From assembly GCA_949152475.1 (NCBI GenBank), contig OX424558.1, forward strand, positions 29,150,651 through 29,214,650: a stretch of 64,000 nucleotides of DNA. The letters run 5' to 3'. How positions within the stretch are numbered: the first letter of the stretch is position 1; each line of letters opens with the position of its first letter. This document shows positions 10,917-23,000 of this stretch, one piece after another. The position numbers and the translations under genes are program-made. The notes under the pieces are model-generated. The model was given only the letters and a program-made list of their open reading frames with translations, made no database searches and was not told the DNA's origin. Source of the DNA: Terebella lapidaria. Taxonomy: Eukaryota > Annelida > Polychaeta > Terebellida > Terebellidae.

Positions 10917-11483
10917 TACTTTGATTTTTCTAACTTGTTTACATTGTTTTTCACTGATATATTTTGCAATGCTAATCGGTATCGTTCTATAACTTGGCAT
11001 ACTTCACCTGGGAGTCAAACGGCAATATTCTACCGAATTGCAGATTTCTATGGCGAAAAATGAAAAAGTTGGCAATCTACCCCAATGTTAAATTTAGCCC
11101 TGTCATCCAAATTCTTGGGCCGCACACAATTTCGTGCTTGTGCTCGGTTTTGTAGAAGTGCAATCTTTCGAAATCAACATGTCTGTGTAGAATACAACCC
11201 AATGTGATTTCTGGTCCGTAACAACAATGATATTTTGAATCCTGATGAGTGTAAACGGGCCAAATCCTCGAATATGTTCAGATTCTCGAAATCCCGTTTT
11301 GGGCTGAAATTTACCAATGGTTTAGATTGCCAACTTCTTCAAATTTTGCGATAGAATGCTGAAATTTGGCAGGAAATTGCCGGTTGCCTCCCAGGTGGAG
11401 CGCACCAAATCATAGAACGATAACATCTAGCATCGCGAAATATCGTCAAAAGCCAGTGTAAACAAGTTATAAAAATCAGAGTA
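10917..11483. mobile_element. MITE family 1, spacer copy (inverted orientation)
   Basis: A 567-bp foldback element with the same ends as 3981-4556 (TACTTTGATTTTTCTAAC on the left, complement of TACTCTGATTTTTATAAC on the right), flanked by TA at 10915-10916 and 11484-11485. Its central unique part is in the opposite orientation to the copy in unit A. It has no coding capacity. It sits about 100 bp left of the start of unit B. Confidence 0.8.
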
Positions 11484-12504
11484 TATGTGATGCTGGAAAA
11501 CGATGATGAAAATTGGAATAGTGGTTTGAATGGTATTATTGTCTGAAAGTTGAATTACTAAAAACTACGTTCAACAACTTGTAACCATATATGAGATTTA
11601 GATCTACATATCGATTTTAGATTTAATGTTGTGCAGACGGAGACTTCAATTCCGTGTTCTCTATATTATTACATAAATCAGAAAACATCACTTTATAATG
11701 CATCTCAGTTATGGTAATCACCTACTAATTATTAGGTTTAACTACTCATTAACTACTCGTATGAACATCAATCACATCATAATTGTACGACTAAATGAGA
11801 CCGAACACGTTGTACCGCTGTTTATAGTTGCACGTTATCCTAGAGTGGTGGTTACTCTCACCTCAGCCAGCAAGATAAATAGCTGATTTATGGAATGCCA
11901 TCAACGATAACATGTAATATACCAAGATAAGAGTTGTTGTATAATCACAAGACATCAGTCACTGTGAGGAAAAAACTCCTTTTATCCATTCGTTAAAACC
12001 TATAGCAACTCAACTCAGGAGTAGATACCGGGAAGCCGTCGTTATACATTTCTATGCATTCTCGATATATTTGCTCTCCCGCACTTAGATCTATCGAGTA
12101 CAACCACACACGGAGTAAAAATTATGTGCACTAAATTTTCAAATTTTGTCTTACGCGTAGAGATGCGAAGCACGTATAGGAAAAATTATATTGGAACGTG
12201 AAGTACAGTTCACTGATGGAAATAGTTTAGGCATTACGGTAGTATAACTGTACAAATGTCTTCATGAGAGAAGAGCATGATTGACTTGTGAATGAATTGC
12301 ACAAATACAGTGTTAAATCGTGATTTTTTTATTGGAAAACATCGATATGTATATTAATAAATTAGTTCATTGACATGAATATTTGTAACTTTACAAAATG
12401 AAAACAGACAAAGTGCAGCTACGCGACTAATATAGAACAATGTGTTGATAATTTGAGATTTATAGTCATAGTCAAGGTCAGAGCACAAAATGGCTAAAAT
12501 CTCG

Positions 12505-12510
12505 TTTATT
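12505..12510 (-). promoter_or_regulatory. Candidate AATAAA polyadenylation signal, GT92 copy B
   Basis: AATAAA on the minus strand, 275 nt after the stop codon, at exactly the same distance as in copy A. Confidence 0.35.
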
Positions 12511-12784
12511 ATCGACTTTAAAGCTTAGGAATCAATTTCGAACATATAGGAAATGATGTATGCCGAATATTTTGATGACCTTGAATTTGACCTCTGATCT
12601 CATTTTCAAGGTCAAAGGGCAAAATTTGTCAACTGTCATAGATGAAGGAGTTCTTTAGAACTATGAACAATATTTTGTGGATTATTGGTCGATGATTGCA
12701 AGAAATCATCACTCCAAAATATATTTTATCATTTGTAATTCATTGTTCAATTTAAAAGCAGCTTTAAAACTGGTCACACTAATA

Positions 12785-14525
12785 TCACAACGTTTCACCG
12801 AGATCAGAGAAAACACGCTGTACTGCGTTTGTGAGTTTCTTCTTGAACCTGAGAACGTTATCATCTAACACAGGAGAACTCGAGAGTTCGTGACACTTCT
12901 TGCTGTCAAATCCACACTTCCTATAGTGGTGGCTAGCGGCAAACTTCACATCCACGTCAACTGTGAAGTTCCTCTCCGACGAGAAGCGCCTATAGCAGTA
13001 GTGGTTGAACACGGAGAGACAGCTCTTTGGGTCGATGAACGACTTGGCCGCGTAGAGGAACTTGCTAGGTTGCGCCTGGTTCCTAGCGCGCATCGTCTTC
13101 AAGTAGGCTGGCTGGGTGGGATCAACCGGGAAACTATTGAAGTGGTACACGTTATGGAATGTGTAGGACTGTGCTGGATTTGTCAGATTGTACGCCAGAT
13201 TTATATCACGAAGCATGGCGGAATAATCGTCGTGGCCGACTGGAATGATAAACTCGTCAAAATCTATGATGACCATGTACTTATAACGATACATATTGCG
13301 CATCATACAATCATTGAGAGAAGCGGGGCTGCTCATCTTCACCCCTTTCTTCTGAAAGTTCACCATAGGTGGTGGCATAGCATACACTTGTAAAACTCCA
13401 TTCTTTATGTAATACTCAAGTAGTTTATTCATATCCCGTGATATGTTCCCATCATAAATGCTAAATTCAGCCACTCCGAGCAGTCTGTGGAACTCGAACC
13501 ATTCCACGAGTTCTCTCGTAGCAACACTTCCGAATGCGATCGCGACGCATACTCCAAACTCTAGAGGAGGATTTCGCCTCTCGGGAACATTCAAAGGCAC
13601 ACACATCGTACTGTTAGCACAAGGCCCATTCGCTAACGATACATGTGTGGGAACTGGTCTGGATACGAGCAGTTTACACGTGTATAAACTCTGATCATAC
13701 TGGACTCCATCGAATGTATCGCCACGTCCAGACTTGGTGACCACGACCGGTGTTATGTACGGTCTAGATTGGCCAGGATACCACACTTGACAGAAGATCC
13801 TCCCCTTCACCTGGGTGGACACGGCTAGGAGTCGTACCACGGGCCGTGGACCCACAGCTGGGCGGTCATCGTAGAACGCCGAGATGATGAATATCTCGCC
13901 CGTGGACGTCTGCGTCGTCTGCCAGTATCCATTGGTATACTGCACTGAGCTTGGATCCGGTCTCGTGAGCCAACTGCAGTTTACAGACGTCGCCACTATG
14001 ATAGAAGCCAGCTCGTTGTCTTCCCGATTCAAGCGTGCGAGAGTAGCGTGCTGGCCACGCGCGTTGTCGCTGTTATTGGACGGGTGGATGCGGAAACCCT
14101 GATGCCTCAAGCTGAGCGGCTCCGCTTGGAAGATGTGGGCTGAACGTATCTCGTAAGTCAATCGAACAAAAATGAACCCAACTACGAGGCCAAGGTATCC
14201 AACCAGCGTTTTCCTATCAAACAAGAAACATAATAGTTTTTTTAAGAACTACAACAGTATAGCGAGAACAACCAACTGCCATGGATGTTCTAATTCCCCT
14301 GATTACGATATAAAAATTAGAATAACTAAATTATAAAACGAAATACTTCCCAATTATCAAAAGCACGATATACATAAAGATAGCATTATATGTATCATGT
14401 GTATCTTTTAAATTACAACCTGTTTCCATGGTACCTATCACACATCTTGTAAAAACTTTGATTAAATCCGCAGGATGATTCACATAAAAAGCAACTTCGG
14501 AAATCACTCACATTCGAAGCCGCAT
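12785..14525 (-). CDS. Family 92 glycosyltransferase, copy B (two coding exons)
   Basis: Recent paralogue of the gene at 1394-3134, with the same inferred structure: start ATG 14525-14523, coding end of exon 1 14512-14525, 298-nt intron 14214-14511, exon 2 12785-14213, 480 residues. The N-terminal membrane anchor, the GT92 catalytic region and the DFDEF metal-binding motif are intact. It differs from copy A at T67N, H70D, Q132R, V288M, S350N and R389K; none touches the recognised motifs and no sequon is lost. Both copies look functional. Being tandem and nearly identical, they probably share promoter type and substrate, or reflect a very young expansion. GT92 membership is established from motifs; acceptor and donor sugars are not deducible here. 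Confidence 0.9.
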
Positions 14526-14575
14526 ACCTCCACTGCTCTGGGTATTCTGGGACCTATGGCGGCAGCGTCTCTCAA
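14512..14575 (-). other. Putative 5' exon of GT92 copy B
   Basis: Counterpart of 3121-3184, with acceptor CTTTCAG upstream and donor GTGAGT downstream. It differs from copy A by one base in the part upstream of the ATG. The intron length is identical in both copies. Confidence 0.5.
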
Positions 14576-15420
14576 CTGAAAGAAAACAATCGTCGAACGT
14601 TTGCTTATATCTTTAAATGCATCAACGAACATAATCATATGCACGGTAATTATTCATAGGCACTCGTACACTCGAAAGTTACGAGCAGGATCAACAGCTT
14701 CAAGCAGGGCTTATCACAGGCTCACATGTTGATCGTACATGTATTATGGATGCACATGCGCAATTGAAAATCGATTTTCGAGAAACAATTACATGAAATA
14801 ATTCTCGAATTACTCGACACACGCAATATGTCATGTTTCATTGGGTTTATTCCTTCCATGGAACTGGTATGCTTTCAAGAACGAGCAACCGACTATTTAA
14901 TGAGCGCTATTGAAGTCTCGCAGGATGCAGATACGGTAGGATATACAATAGGCCTAGACTTTGTTCAATGGGAATTTATATATGAAACTGATATGTCCTC
15001 ACTCCCCTATAATCATAGATCCGCTTTTGACATAACCACTGTTGCGTTCCTGCTTTAGTTAATTCTAACGTTGTGTAAATAATTCAGCTGAGCTGAAACT
15101 CGACACGAAATCCAATGAAAACAATACAGAGACACCGAAACCAAATTAGTGGGTGATTGTTGGGAGTGATTGGTCCGCTTAGTAAATACTGTGGTCAACT
15201 CAAGCGCAACAACATTTCACAAACCGATCACTCGATCAATCAACCAATCGTGTAAATGTAATCAATTGCAAAGTACGGAAGTAAAATCCAGTTCCCGTTG
15301 TGTTTTTATTTAACCTCAGCCAATTGAGCAGGATTGAATGAGGATTGAAAATGTGCGAGATGAATTACTAGTATTATGCATGATGGTCCGAGTAGGGTAT
15401 GCTGCGCTCGAATACTGCTA
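14576..15420. other. No gene seen (GT92 5' flank, unit B)
   Basis: Counterpart of 3185-3978. At about 15370 it preserves the empty TA site of the unit A MITE. A 76-codon ORF at 14828-15058 is frameshifted relative to unit A and is not accepted as a gene. Confidence 0.5.
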
Positions 15421-15888
15421 TTTGAAACAAGCTACAGAATAGAGTGTTAAGAATATGTCCGGAGGAAATGTTTTGCTGGTTTTTTTTTATTTATGAATCA
15501 AATTAATATCTCGCCTATTTGTTCTCAGTGCTCGAGTCTTCACTCCAGTTTTTTGTATGCGCACATGCCTATATCCTATTCTGAGTGCGATTCTAATATG
15601 ATTCTATTACATCAGCGTATTATCAGCGCGTGCAAAAAATCACTGCCTGGCCAAACAGAGTGACAATATTTGCGACCCCCGCTGTACCACACAAGCATCC
15701 CTGATATCTGACATGAGACATTGTGAACTACAGTTCACAGCATAGTAAACGGGCCAAGCCCGCACAATAGCGCGCAACGTATGTCCACCGGGGAATCACT
15801 CCCTGCCCGTCACTGCGGGAGACCTCGCAAAACGGAACCAGCTGAAATTAGTGCGTTTTTAGTATATCCGGGCCCGGGGCCCGGACAA
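15421..15888. other. Segment present only in unit B
   Basis: Unit A runs directly from the CGAATACTGCTA region (about 4610) to AGAAGGAAACCG (about 4620), whereas unit B holds about 465 extra bases between these anchors. The segment ends with a palindromic CCGGGCCCGGGGCCCGG. Whether it is an insertion in B or a deletion in A cannot be told. No terminal repeats, poly-A tail or coding sequence identify its class. Confidence 0.6.
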
Positions 15889-16702
15889 TTAGAAGGAAAC
15901 CGAACGTATTCTATACTTGGGTCGATATGTTTTCAGTGGACGAGTAGTACACTACGGGGGAGGCATCACCTATATGTGGTGATCACTACAGAATTGAAAA
16001 TGACCATGATGACCAACAGGGTTCGATCGTGAACTTAAGTTCCCGTTGTAATTTTTTCAGCACGAATATTGTGCAGAATGGTAAATATGTACAAGACTAC
16101 TTACCAATTGGGGAAAAACGGGGTCACCTATTTCCGTAATGTTTTTGTTCTATACACGATATTACACCTGTTCGCCAGGGCTGTCAAGTTGTGCTAATAC
16201 CTGATGTGCTTTTTATATACCTGCGATAGATCTGATTAATAGTGGACCTTGAACGCCTTGTCAGCTCGGGCCTCGCGTCGGATGACCTCCCGAATTATTG
16301 TCATTGATAGAGCAGTCGGGGAGGGGTGATGGCGGGGGCGGGGCTGTATCTAAACACACATAATACCTCGGCGAATGTGCTATTTATGCTCCGATTGGTG
16401 AATGCACTTGGATAAAAACTACATGCATTTACAAAAAATCCCGTGCTAATAGTAGGACCCTCTACTTGTTTATTACAGGTCGCAATTTTTTACGGTTATG
16501 TAAAAACAAAGAATCATGTTCGAACTGTGTGCAGTCGATTAAAGTCGTCCATCTTTTATTCAGAAGTACGAGAACCTATTTAATGCTGAAGTTTCTGGAA
16601 AACTAAGAGATACTAAATTTTCAGTGTGTTTTTTCCAAGGATTAAATACAAAGGGTGTCTTTGGCAAAATTTGACAAAAATTTACAGTCACATACTGTCA
16701 TA
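15889..16702. other. No gene seen (unit B, left of LTR element)
   Basis: Non-coding sequence matching 4620-5443 of unit A with small indels. It ends at the retrotransposon insertion point. Confidence 0.5.
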
Positions 16703-16706
16703 TACA
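16703..16706. repeat. Target-site duplication, left (TACA)
   Basis: Four bases directly outside the left LTR, repeated at 27443-27446. Removing the element and one copy recreates the sequence seen in unit A, with a single T/C difference. Confidence 0.9.
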
Positions 16707-17442
16707 TGTAAAGTTATTGACTACCGTCCGCTCTTCGGGATCCTCGAGGATAGTCCTCTCTCATCCGAGTCCTTGCGGACGCGCATCCGCTATTCCGGAT
16801 CCTTGCGGCAGGGCCGCTCACCGGAGGTCGCGGCGGACACGGTAACTACTTCAGCATTAACGGTAACCAGGTAACAGCCCACCCGACACTCCCAGGCCTA
16901 CGGACACCGTTCAGAAACCGGTTCATCACCACGGTGTTAACTGGCGGGGCCTGGCGAGCCGCGGTCTGCCTCGGGGACGGAACCCCGTACAGCCCGACAT
17001 GCTGGCCAGAGCCTCTGTCACACGTCCCGGGAAGGGAGAGAGCTGGCGATCCACAGGGCCGAAGGCCCCCGAGTCAGCAACTCGTCTCTCCCAGCCCGGG
17101 CCTCCCCATGGAAATCGTCCCCAGGGCTCTAGGAGCCCACTACTCGCAAACAGGGAACACAAAGCTCATGGCGAGCCTCGTGTGCGTCCTGTCTCTCGAT
17201 CTTGGACAATCTCCTCGATCGAGTCGCTTCCAGTGTATATATAATACACCACAAGCTGTAGGGCGCACGCGAGGTTAAATCGATCCATTGTTATAGTTTA
17301 CTGGAACGTAAATTACAATACGTCGCCGTGGCAACGCACGCTCGAACGGAGCATGTCAAAACAAGGCCAAGTACGAAAAGGCCACATAAATGGCATTTAT
17401 GTTTACAAACACCTGCCGCGTGCTTAGGGCAAAATCGCCACA
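16707..17442 (-). repeat. 3' LTR (736 bp)
   Basis: Identical by eye to the right LTR apart from three fewer As in one homopolymer. It abuts the polypurine tract at 17443-17456. Short ORFs within the LTR occur identically in both copies and are not considered genes. Confidence 0.95.
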
Positions 17443-17456
17443 TTACCCCCTTCTTA
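17443..17456 (-). other. Polypurine tract
   Basis: On the minus strand AAGAAGGGGGTAA directly precedes the 3' LTR. A purine run at this position is the expected plus-strand primer for reverse transcription. Confidence 0.8.
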
Positions 17457-20080
17457 CAATGTTGGTCCCCAACATGTTCCGCCTGCGCCCAAAACTGCAA
17501 AACACGACGAAGGCATCGCATGGCGGACCGAAGGAAGCAAGGTGAACGGTACCCAGAAGTCACGGCGCAACACACTAGGACTTTAAGAGTCCCTTTTGGA
17601 AGAATGGGGAACTACCCCCGGGCTTACGGAGTAAACTATAACGCGCTTTGCAATTTTGAATAAACCCTCATAAACAAGCTAAAATTTTGACCGAGGTGGT
17701 CCAAAACCGTGTGATGACCTTGGAAGGTCATCCGTTATAAAAGGACGGTGTGTCGAGTCTTTGGAATATCTTTAAGGTTAGACTTTAAATTTAGAAATTT
17801 TGTAAAACGACACACCGAGTGATCAAAAGTGATAGTACCTCTAAAAATGTTGCCGACCGCCCTGCCGGCCGGCTCCTCAGATCCGCAGAACGGGTCTGAG
17901 GCAGGGCGGAGCCGCGGGAGCGACTCCGGCACGCCCGCATGACATATGTACATCTAGCAGACACACATACACCTGCGGACAGCTGTCGCAGACAGCTATC
18001 AAAGCCAACGCGGCAAGCCGCATCGACTGCCAGTATCTGTATACTGCAACCCGCACAGGCCTGTGTACAGACACGCAGATGGACGGACGTCTGCACTTTC
18101 ATGCAGCCGCCCGCCCGCCCGCACATCTTCAGCACGGCCCGCATGGGGAGTTTACAACTGACAAAATCACCCGCATCTCGAACACCGGACACGCGGATCC
18201 CGCGGAATTCAGCGCCGCATCGGCGGACGAAATGCGGATGGCACAAAACAAATGCGCTACACATCTGGAGATTAAATAAATAATCCGGGTTCGACATTGT
18301 TGTATAAATATACATGCAGCAAATGTTGACAGCTATTCTACACGCGCAGCAGCGCACGCGGAGTCACTGAAAACTTCTGTCCCCGGTCAAAATGACACAT
18401 TGCTCGAACCAAAATTCAAACACTATAAACTCATGCGGAAACAATCATTTCCCTCCGGTGACTCCTCACACTCCATGTATACGGGTAGAAAATGTATTTC
18501 TATCCCGGGGGACCTCGCAAATATATCTTGTAATTAAGATTAGTCATTCGCTTTAGCGTCCGCACCGGCGGTCAATGACGCAAAATTAATCACACAGCAA
18601 GGTGGAAATTGGGCTTAAAATTGACAGTAACCACTAACTTGTGGTTGTTACGATTATGTCAGACGAAAACAACAATAAATTGTCATTCTCCAGTCTTTTC
18701 GGATATGCACATCAATCCGTCACTGTCAAAATTAACGCAATTCCTTACACCCCTCTTTCGAGAGCGGAAATCTCCCGATTTCTTACTCTCTATTGCACCG
18801 GAAAGGAAATTTCACATACTTGTCTCAATTGTGTCATTAATCGAGCAAGAACAGAATTCTCCAGAGACATGCCGCACACTTGTGGCTTATATAATCCACT
18901 CACTAAATAATAAGGTGAGATGGAAAATAAACAAAATCACTCCCCATAGCCGCTGGTACGCTTACAGGGCGATCGGACATACCCATGACGTCCGGACAGA
19001 CAATTGGGCGCCCTATGGGCGGTAGCGACCCGCCCACTAGCAATCCCAACGTACAGCCCGACCGCGGAGCGGTGTCCGGTCCAACCCAGAGCCAATCCAA
19101 ACGACTACCGGAGCGCGGAACCAATAGATTAGACGCGGAGCCGGCATGGTCCGTAGCCCCTATGGCTAGGGGGAACGTGCCCGTCATGCCGGCGCCCAAT
19201 CTAGAGGATCCCTAACATGATGAAATCAATAGCCGGCGGACGTCCGGAACTGCCTGCGGACGGAGTCCAGAACGAACGCCCACCATAAATTTGGCATATT
19301 GACCTTATCCAATGACAATGATAGGGATTAAAAGCCACAAAGCATGCTGCGCATGTACAATACGACCCCCTTCTTAGAAAGGGGCCGGGGATTCGGTCAT
19401 CCCGGCCGGACCGCGTATTATAAGGTGCGATCCGGACGAAAATAAGCGTCCCCCACTGCCGCGGCTGGTCCGCACGCGCGGACTTAACAGCCGGTCCATT
19501 ATAAATAATGGTAAACGGTTTCCTGCCGTAGAAACCTTAAACTACTATAACCGCAATTACAGTAGTGGCTCACGGGGGATAACTACACCGAAGTGCGTCA
19601 TCTTAAAGCGCCGCGGACGCCGGACGAGTCACGCGGACGAACCGCGGACATCAGTCCTCATCTGCGGACACTGTCCCCGCGTCCAGAGCCAGTTCCCCAA
19701 ATCCGTGGGAAGGCGCTTCTCCCATAGCGGACGTAAATCCCAACCTCAGTCTGGCCATATAAGAGGTTGTCCCGGGACCAGGGGCGTCCGGCCGGATCAG
19801 TAAATTCGTCCGGCCAGCGTAACCGTTGTGCGGATTACGCCGGACAGCCGTCCACAAGGTGCGGACAGGCCATCCGCACGTCCCTGGCGCTAGAATCTAC
19901 AGGAGGGCGGATGCGGAGCGGCGGCGTTACGACATGAAAGTCTCCGCGGACCTCAACTCCGAAGATAGCCACAAAGTAGCCACCCGCGGAGGTAAGTCGT
20001 GCGGACTCTCACGGAACGACCTAAAACCCATCCATAGTATGACAGACGGGTACCGCAGACGCATCCGCATGGGCGGAAGG
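17457..20080 (-). other. Long 3' non-coding region of the retrotransposon
   Basis: About 2.6 kb separate the pol stop from the polypurine tract. The longest minus-strand ORF (17791-18357, 188 codons) has no signal peptide, membrane anchor or envelope motif and looks fortuitous. The stretch is rich in GCGGAC and TCCGGAC words, also frequent in the LTRs. A 10-bp stem (CGGTGTGTCG near 17746 with CGACACACCG near 17806) is visible. Function unknown. Confidence 0.6.
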
Positions 20081-23000
20081 CTATTCCCACCCATACCGGG
20101 CTGGCGCACGTGGTTTCCGGCGTGGCCGCCCGTCATCCGCAGGTACTGGAGGGAGTGGGGGTACCTGCGGATCGCCGTCATCTGGCTGATAGCCACCCAG
20201 TCCATCATCTGACGGGTCAGAGAGGTCCGGGAGGCCCACCATACGGCGCACACGCTCGTCCGGAGTCCGCGGATGCTGACCGGACGGATCCCATACGGGA
20301 GCATCATCCGGTTCCGCATCTTGAATTAGCGGATCCATGACAAGCGGGCCCTCGTACTTCTTCAGATTATCGATATGGACAACCAGAACCCTGTCCGGAT
20401 CGGAATCCCTCCGGATCCGGTAGTCCACATCTGTCACCTGTTTCAGTACGGTAAACGGGCCTATCCACGGCTTAGCAAATTTATTGCCTTGCTTAAGCGG
20501 CGGATAATAGTAGCGCACCTTGTCGCCTTCCGCAAAAGCTGGCCTACCCTTAGCATGGGCGTCATAGCCTCGCTTCTGCCGGATGGCAGACTTGTCCAGG
20601 CGCGCGCGCGCGAAATCATGGGCGTTCGCCAGGGCGCGGCAAATCCACTCCACGTACTCCGGACCGCACTGGGGTACTGCGCCGGTCTCTGCCGCAGTCG
20701 GATACATAATATCCACGGGCAAATTTAGCTCCCGGCCGTACAACATCGCGTGCGGAGTAACTCCGGTCGAAGAGTGGACCGACGACCTGTACGCCATTAA
20801 GACATACGGGAGGTGGTCATCCCAATCATTCGCACGATCATTCACAAAGGCCGCCAGCATGTTGAGGACCGATCGATTAAAGCGTTCGACCTGGCCATCA
20901 GACTGGGGCCTGTAGGGGGTGGTCCGGACCTTGGTACTGCCCAGCATCTGTGCTAGGCCCCGGAACAGGTTGCTTTCAAATTGCGTGCCCTGATCCGAGT
21001 GTACCTGCTTAGGTACGCCATGGTACACCACCCATCTATTCACCAATAACCGAGCTACCTCGTCCGCAGTCTGGCGGCGCAGCGGGTACGCGTCGGTATA
21101 TTTGGTGAAATAGTCGGAAATCACCAGGATGTACCGGAAACCACGCGGGGTGACCCGATGGGTATCCAGTATATCCAAAGCTATCCGATCAAACGGCGCG
21201 CCAGCCTTAACCGTGGTTAAGGGGTGGCGGCCAGGAGCCGGAACTCCTTTCCGAGCTTGACACCGTGGGCAGGCTGCGCACCACCGTTGCACGTCCAAGC
21301 TGCTACCAGGCCAATGAAAGCGCTGTTGTAGCCTATGGACGGTCCTCCGGATTCCCAAGTGACCGGTCACCCGGAGGTCATGCAACTGGTGGAGTACTTC
21401 TTTCCGCAGCTCCGCCGGAAGCACCAACTGCCATATTGGAGGCAGTGGGGTCGGTGGCTCATAGCGCCGGTACAGGAGGCCATCCCTCAAGGAGAGTCGT
21501 TCCCACTGAGATACTAGAGACAAGGTCTCCTCCCTGTAGGTCTTTCGCTCCGCCTTCGAGGGCTTCTGGCCGGCCTCAAGGGCTGTAATTACCGGTGCCA
21601 GAGCTCTGTCAGCTCTCTGCGCCGCAGCTATCTGCGCCGGAGAGTAGCCACCCAAGTAATTAGGCTCCTCTTCCGTCGCATCCGGCTGCGCCGCAGCGGC
21701 CATCACCACAGGGGGCAAGGACCGCTCATACTCAGATTCGTCCGTGGACGAGGGTACCCACGAGGAGTACACCGCCGGACTTGAGGAAGACTCGCTGGAG
21801 CTGAGCCGCACCTCCGCTTCAAACGCGGGGCGCCAACGCCGGTAACGGCGGGTCCTCGCGCGGGAGTGAACTCCTGCTGCTCCGGCCGCCGTGTTGTTAG
21901 AGGGGGCGGCGGCCTGCGGTCTCCCCGGAAGGTCCACTTCCGAGTCTGAGGAAGAATCCGCGGCGTGCTGGAATGGAGCCATCCCTGCACAGCCAGGATT
22001 CTTGCACTTATGACAACGGGACAAGCCGTCCGCGTTGCCGTGCAACTTACCGGCGCGGTGCTCAATTTTCATGTCATACTCTTGGAGTTTGACGAGCCAC
22101 CGGGCCACCAAGCCGTCGGCCTCACTATAGTTGAGGAGCCATCTCAGCGAACCGTGGTCGGTCCGCAAGCGGAAATGGCGTCCCAACAGATAGTGCCGGA
22201 AGCGCTTGGTCATAGTAACAACCGCGAGCAACTCGCGGTGCGTGGTACAGTAGTTCATTTGAGAGCGGCTGAGAGCCACACTCGCATAAGCTACTACCCG
22301 CTCCTGCCCGTCCACGATTTGCGAGAGGACACCGCCGAGTGCAAAGTTACTCGCGTCAGTGTCCAGGATGAACTCGCAATCCGGACGAGGGTGCCGCAGC
22401 ACCGGCGCATCTGCCAAAGCCCTCCGGAGTTCCGCGAAGGCAGTTACCTGCTCTTCAGACCAGATGAAGTCGGCGCCCTTTTCCGTAAGGATAGTAAGGG
22501 GGCGCGCAACCTCCGCAAAGCCTCGCACGAACCGGCGGTGGTAACTCGCGAAGCCCAAAAAGGACCTCACGTCCGCCACGTTGCAAGGCCGAGGCCAGTT
22601 CTTGACGGCCTCTAGCTTTTTAGGATCTGGCCTAACTCCGGTGCCCGTTACCATGAAGCCCAAGTACAGGATCTCCTGCGCGAAAAGTTCGCATTTACTT
22701 GGCTTCAACTTGAGCCCTGCTCCGCGGATGCGATGGAGTACCATCTGGAGGTTGGTGAGGGTTTCCTCGAACGACCGGCCATACACGACGACATCGTCGA
22801 TGTAGACCATACATCGCTTCCAGAGGAACCCTTTAAGTACCATCTCCATGAGGCGCTCGAACGTCGCTGGAGCGTTACAGAGCCCGAACGGCATTACCTT
22901 AAATTGGTAGAGCCCGTTCTTAGTAACGAAGGCAGTTTTTGCCCTATCACTCTCCTCCATCTCGACCTGCCAATACCCGGAGGCCAGATCCAGAGCACAG

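Larger units (their letters stand above)
8939..11584. other. Spacer between the duplicated units
   Basis: The 2.6 kb between the two copies has no supported gene. It contains a CpG-rich minisatellite (8949-9155), a hairpin with flanking direct repeats (10618-10665), a diverged fragment resembling the start of the duplicated unit (about 10475-10700 compared with about 357-580), and a MITE (10917-11483). The remainder is AT-rich sequence with no recognised feature. Confidence 0.7.

Noticed and set aside
12890..13393. A 167-codon plus-strand ORF opposite the GT92 copy B gene
   Set aside because: Antisense shadow of the GT92 exon. In copy A the same frame is interrupted after about 100 codons.
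16926..17278. ORFs of 78-114 codons on both strands of the LTR
   Set aside because: They occur identically in both LTRs, have no domain and overlap the promoter region.
17791..18357. A 188-codon ORF between pol and the 3' LTR as a possible envelope gene
   Set aside because: No signal peptide, cleavage site or membrane anchor; Cys- and Arg-rich composition is what random GC-rich sequence would give.
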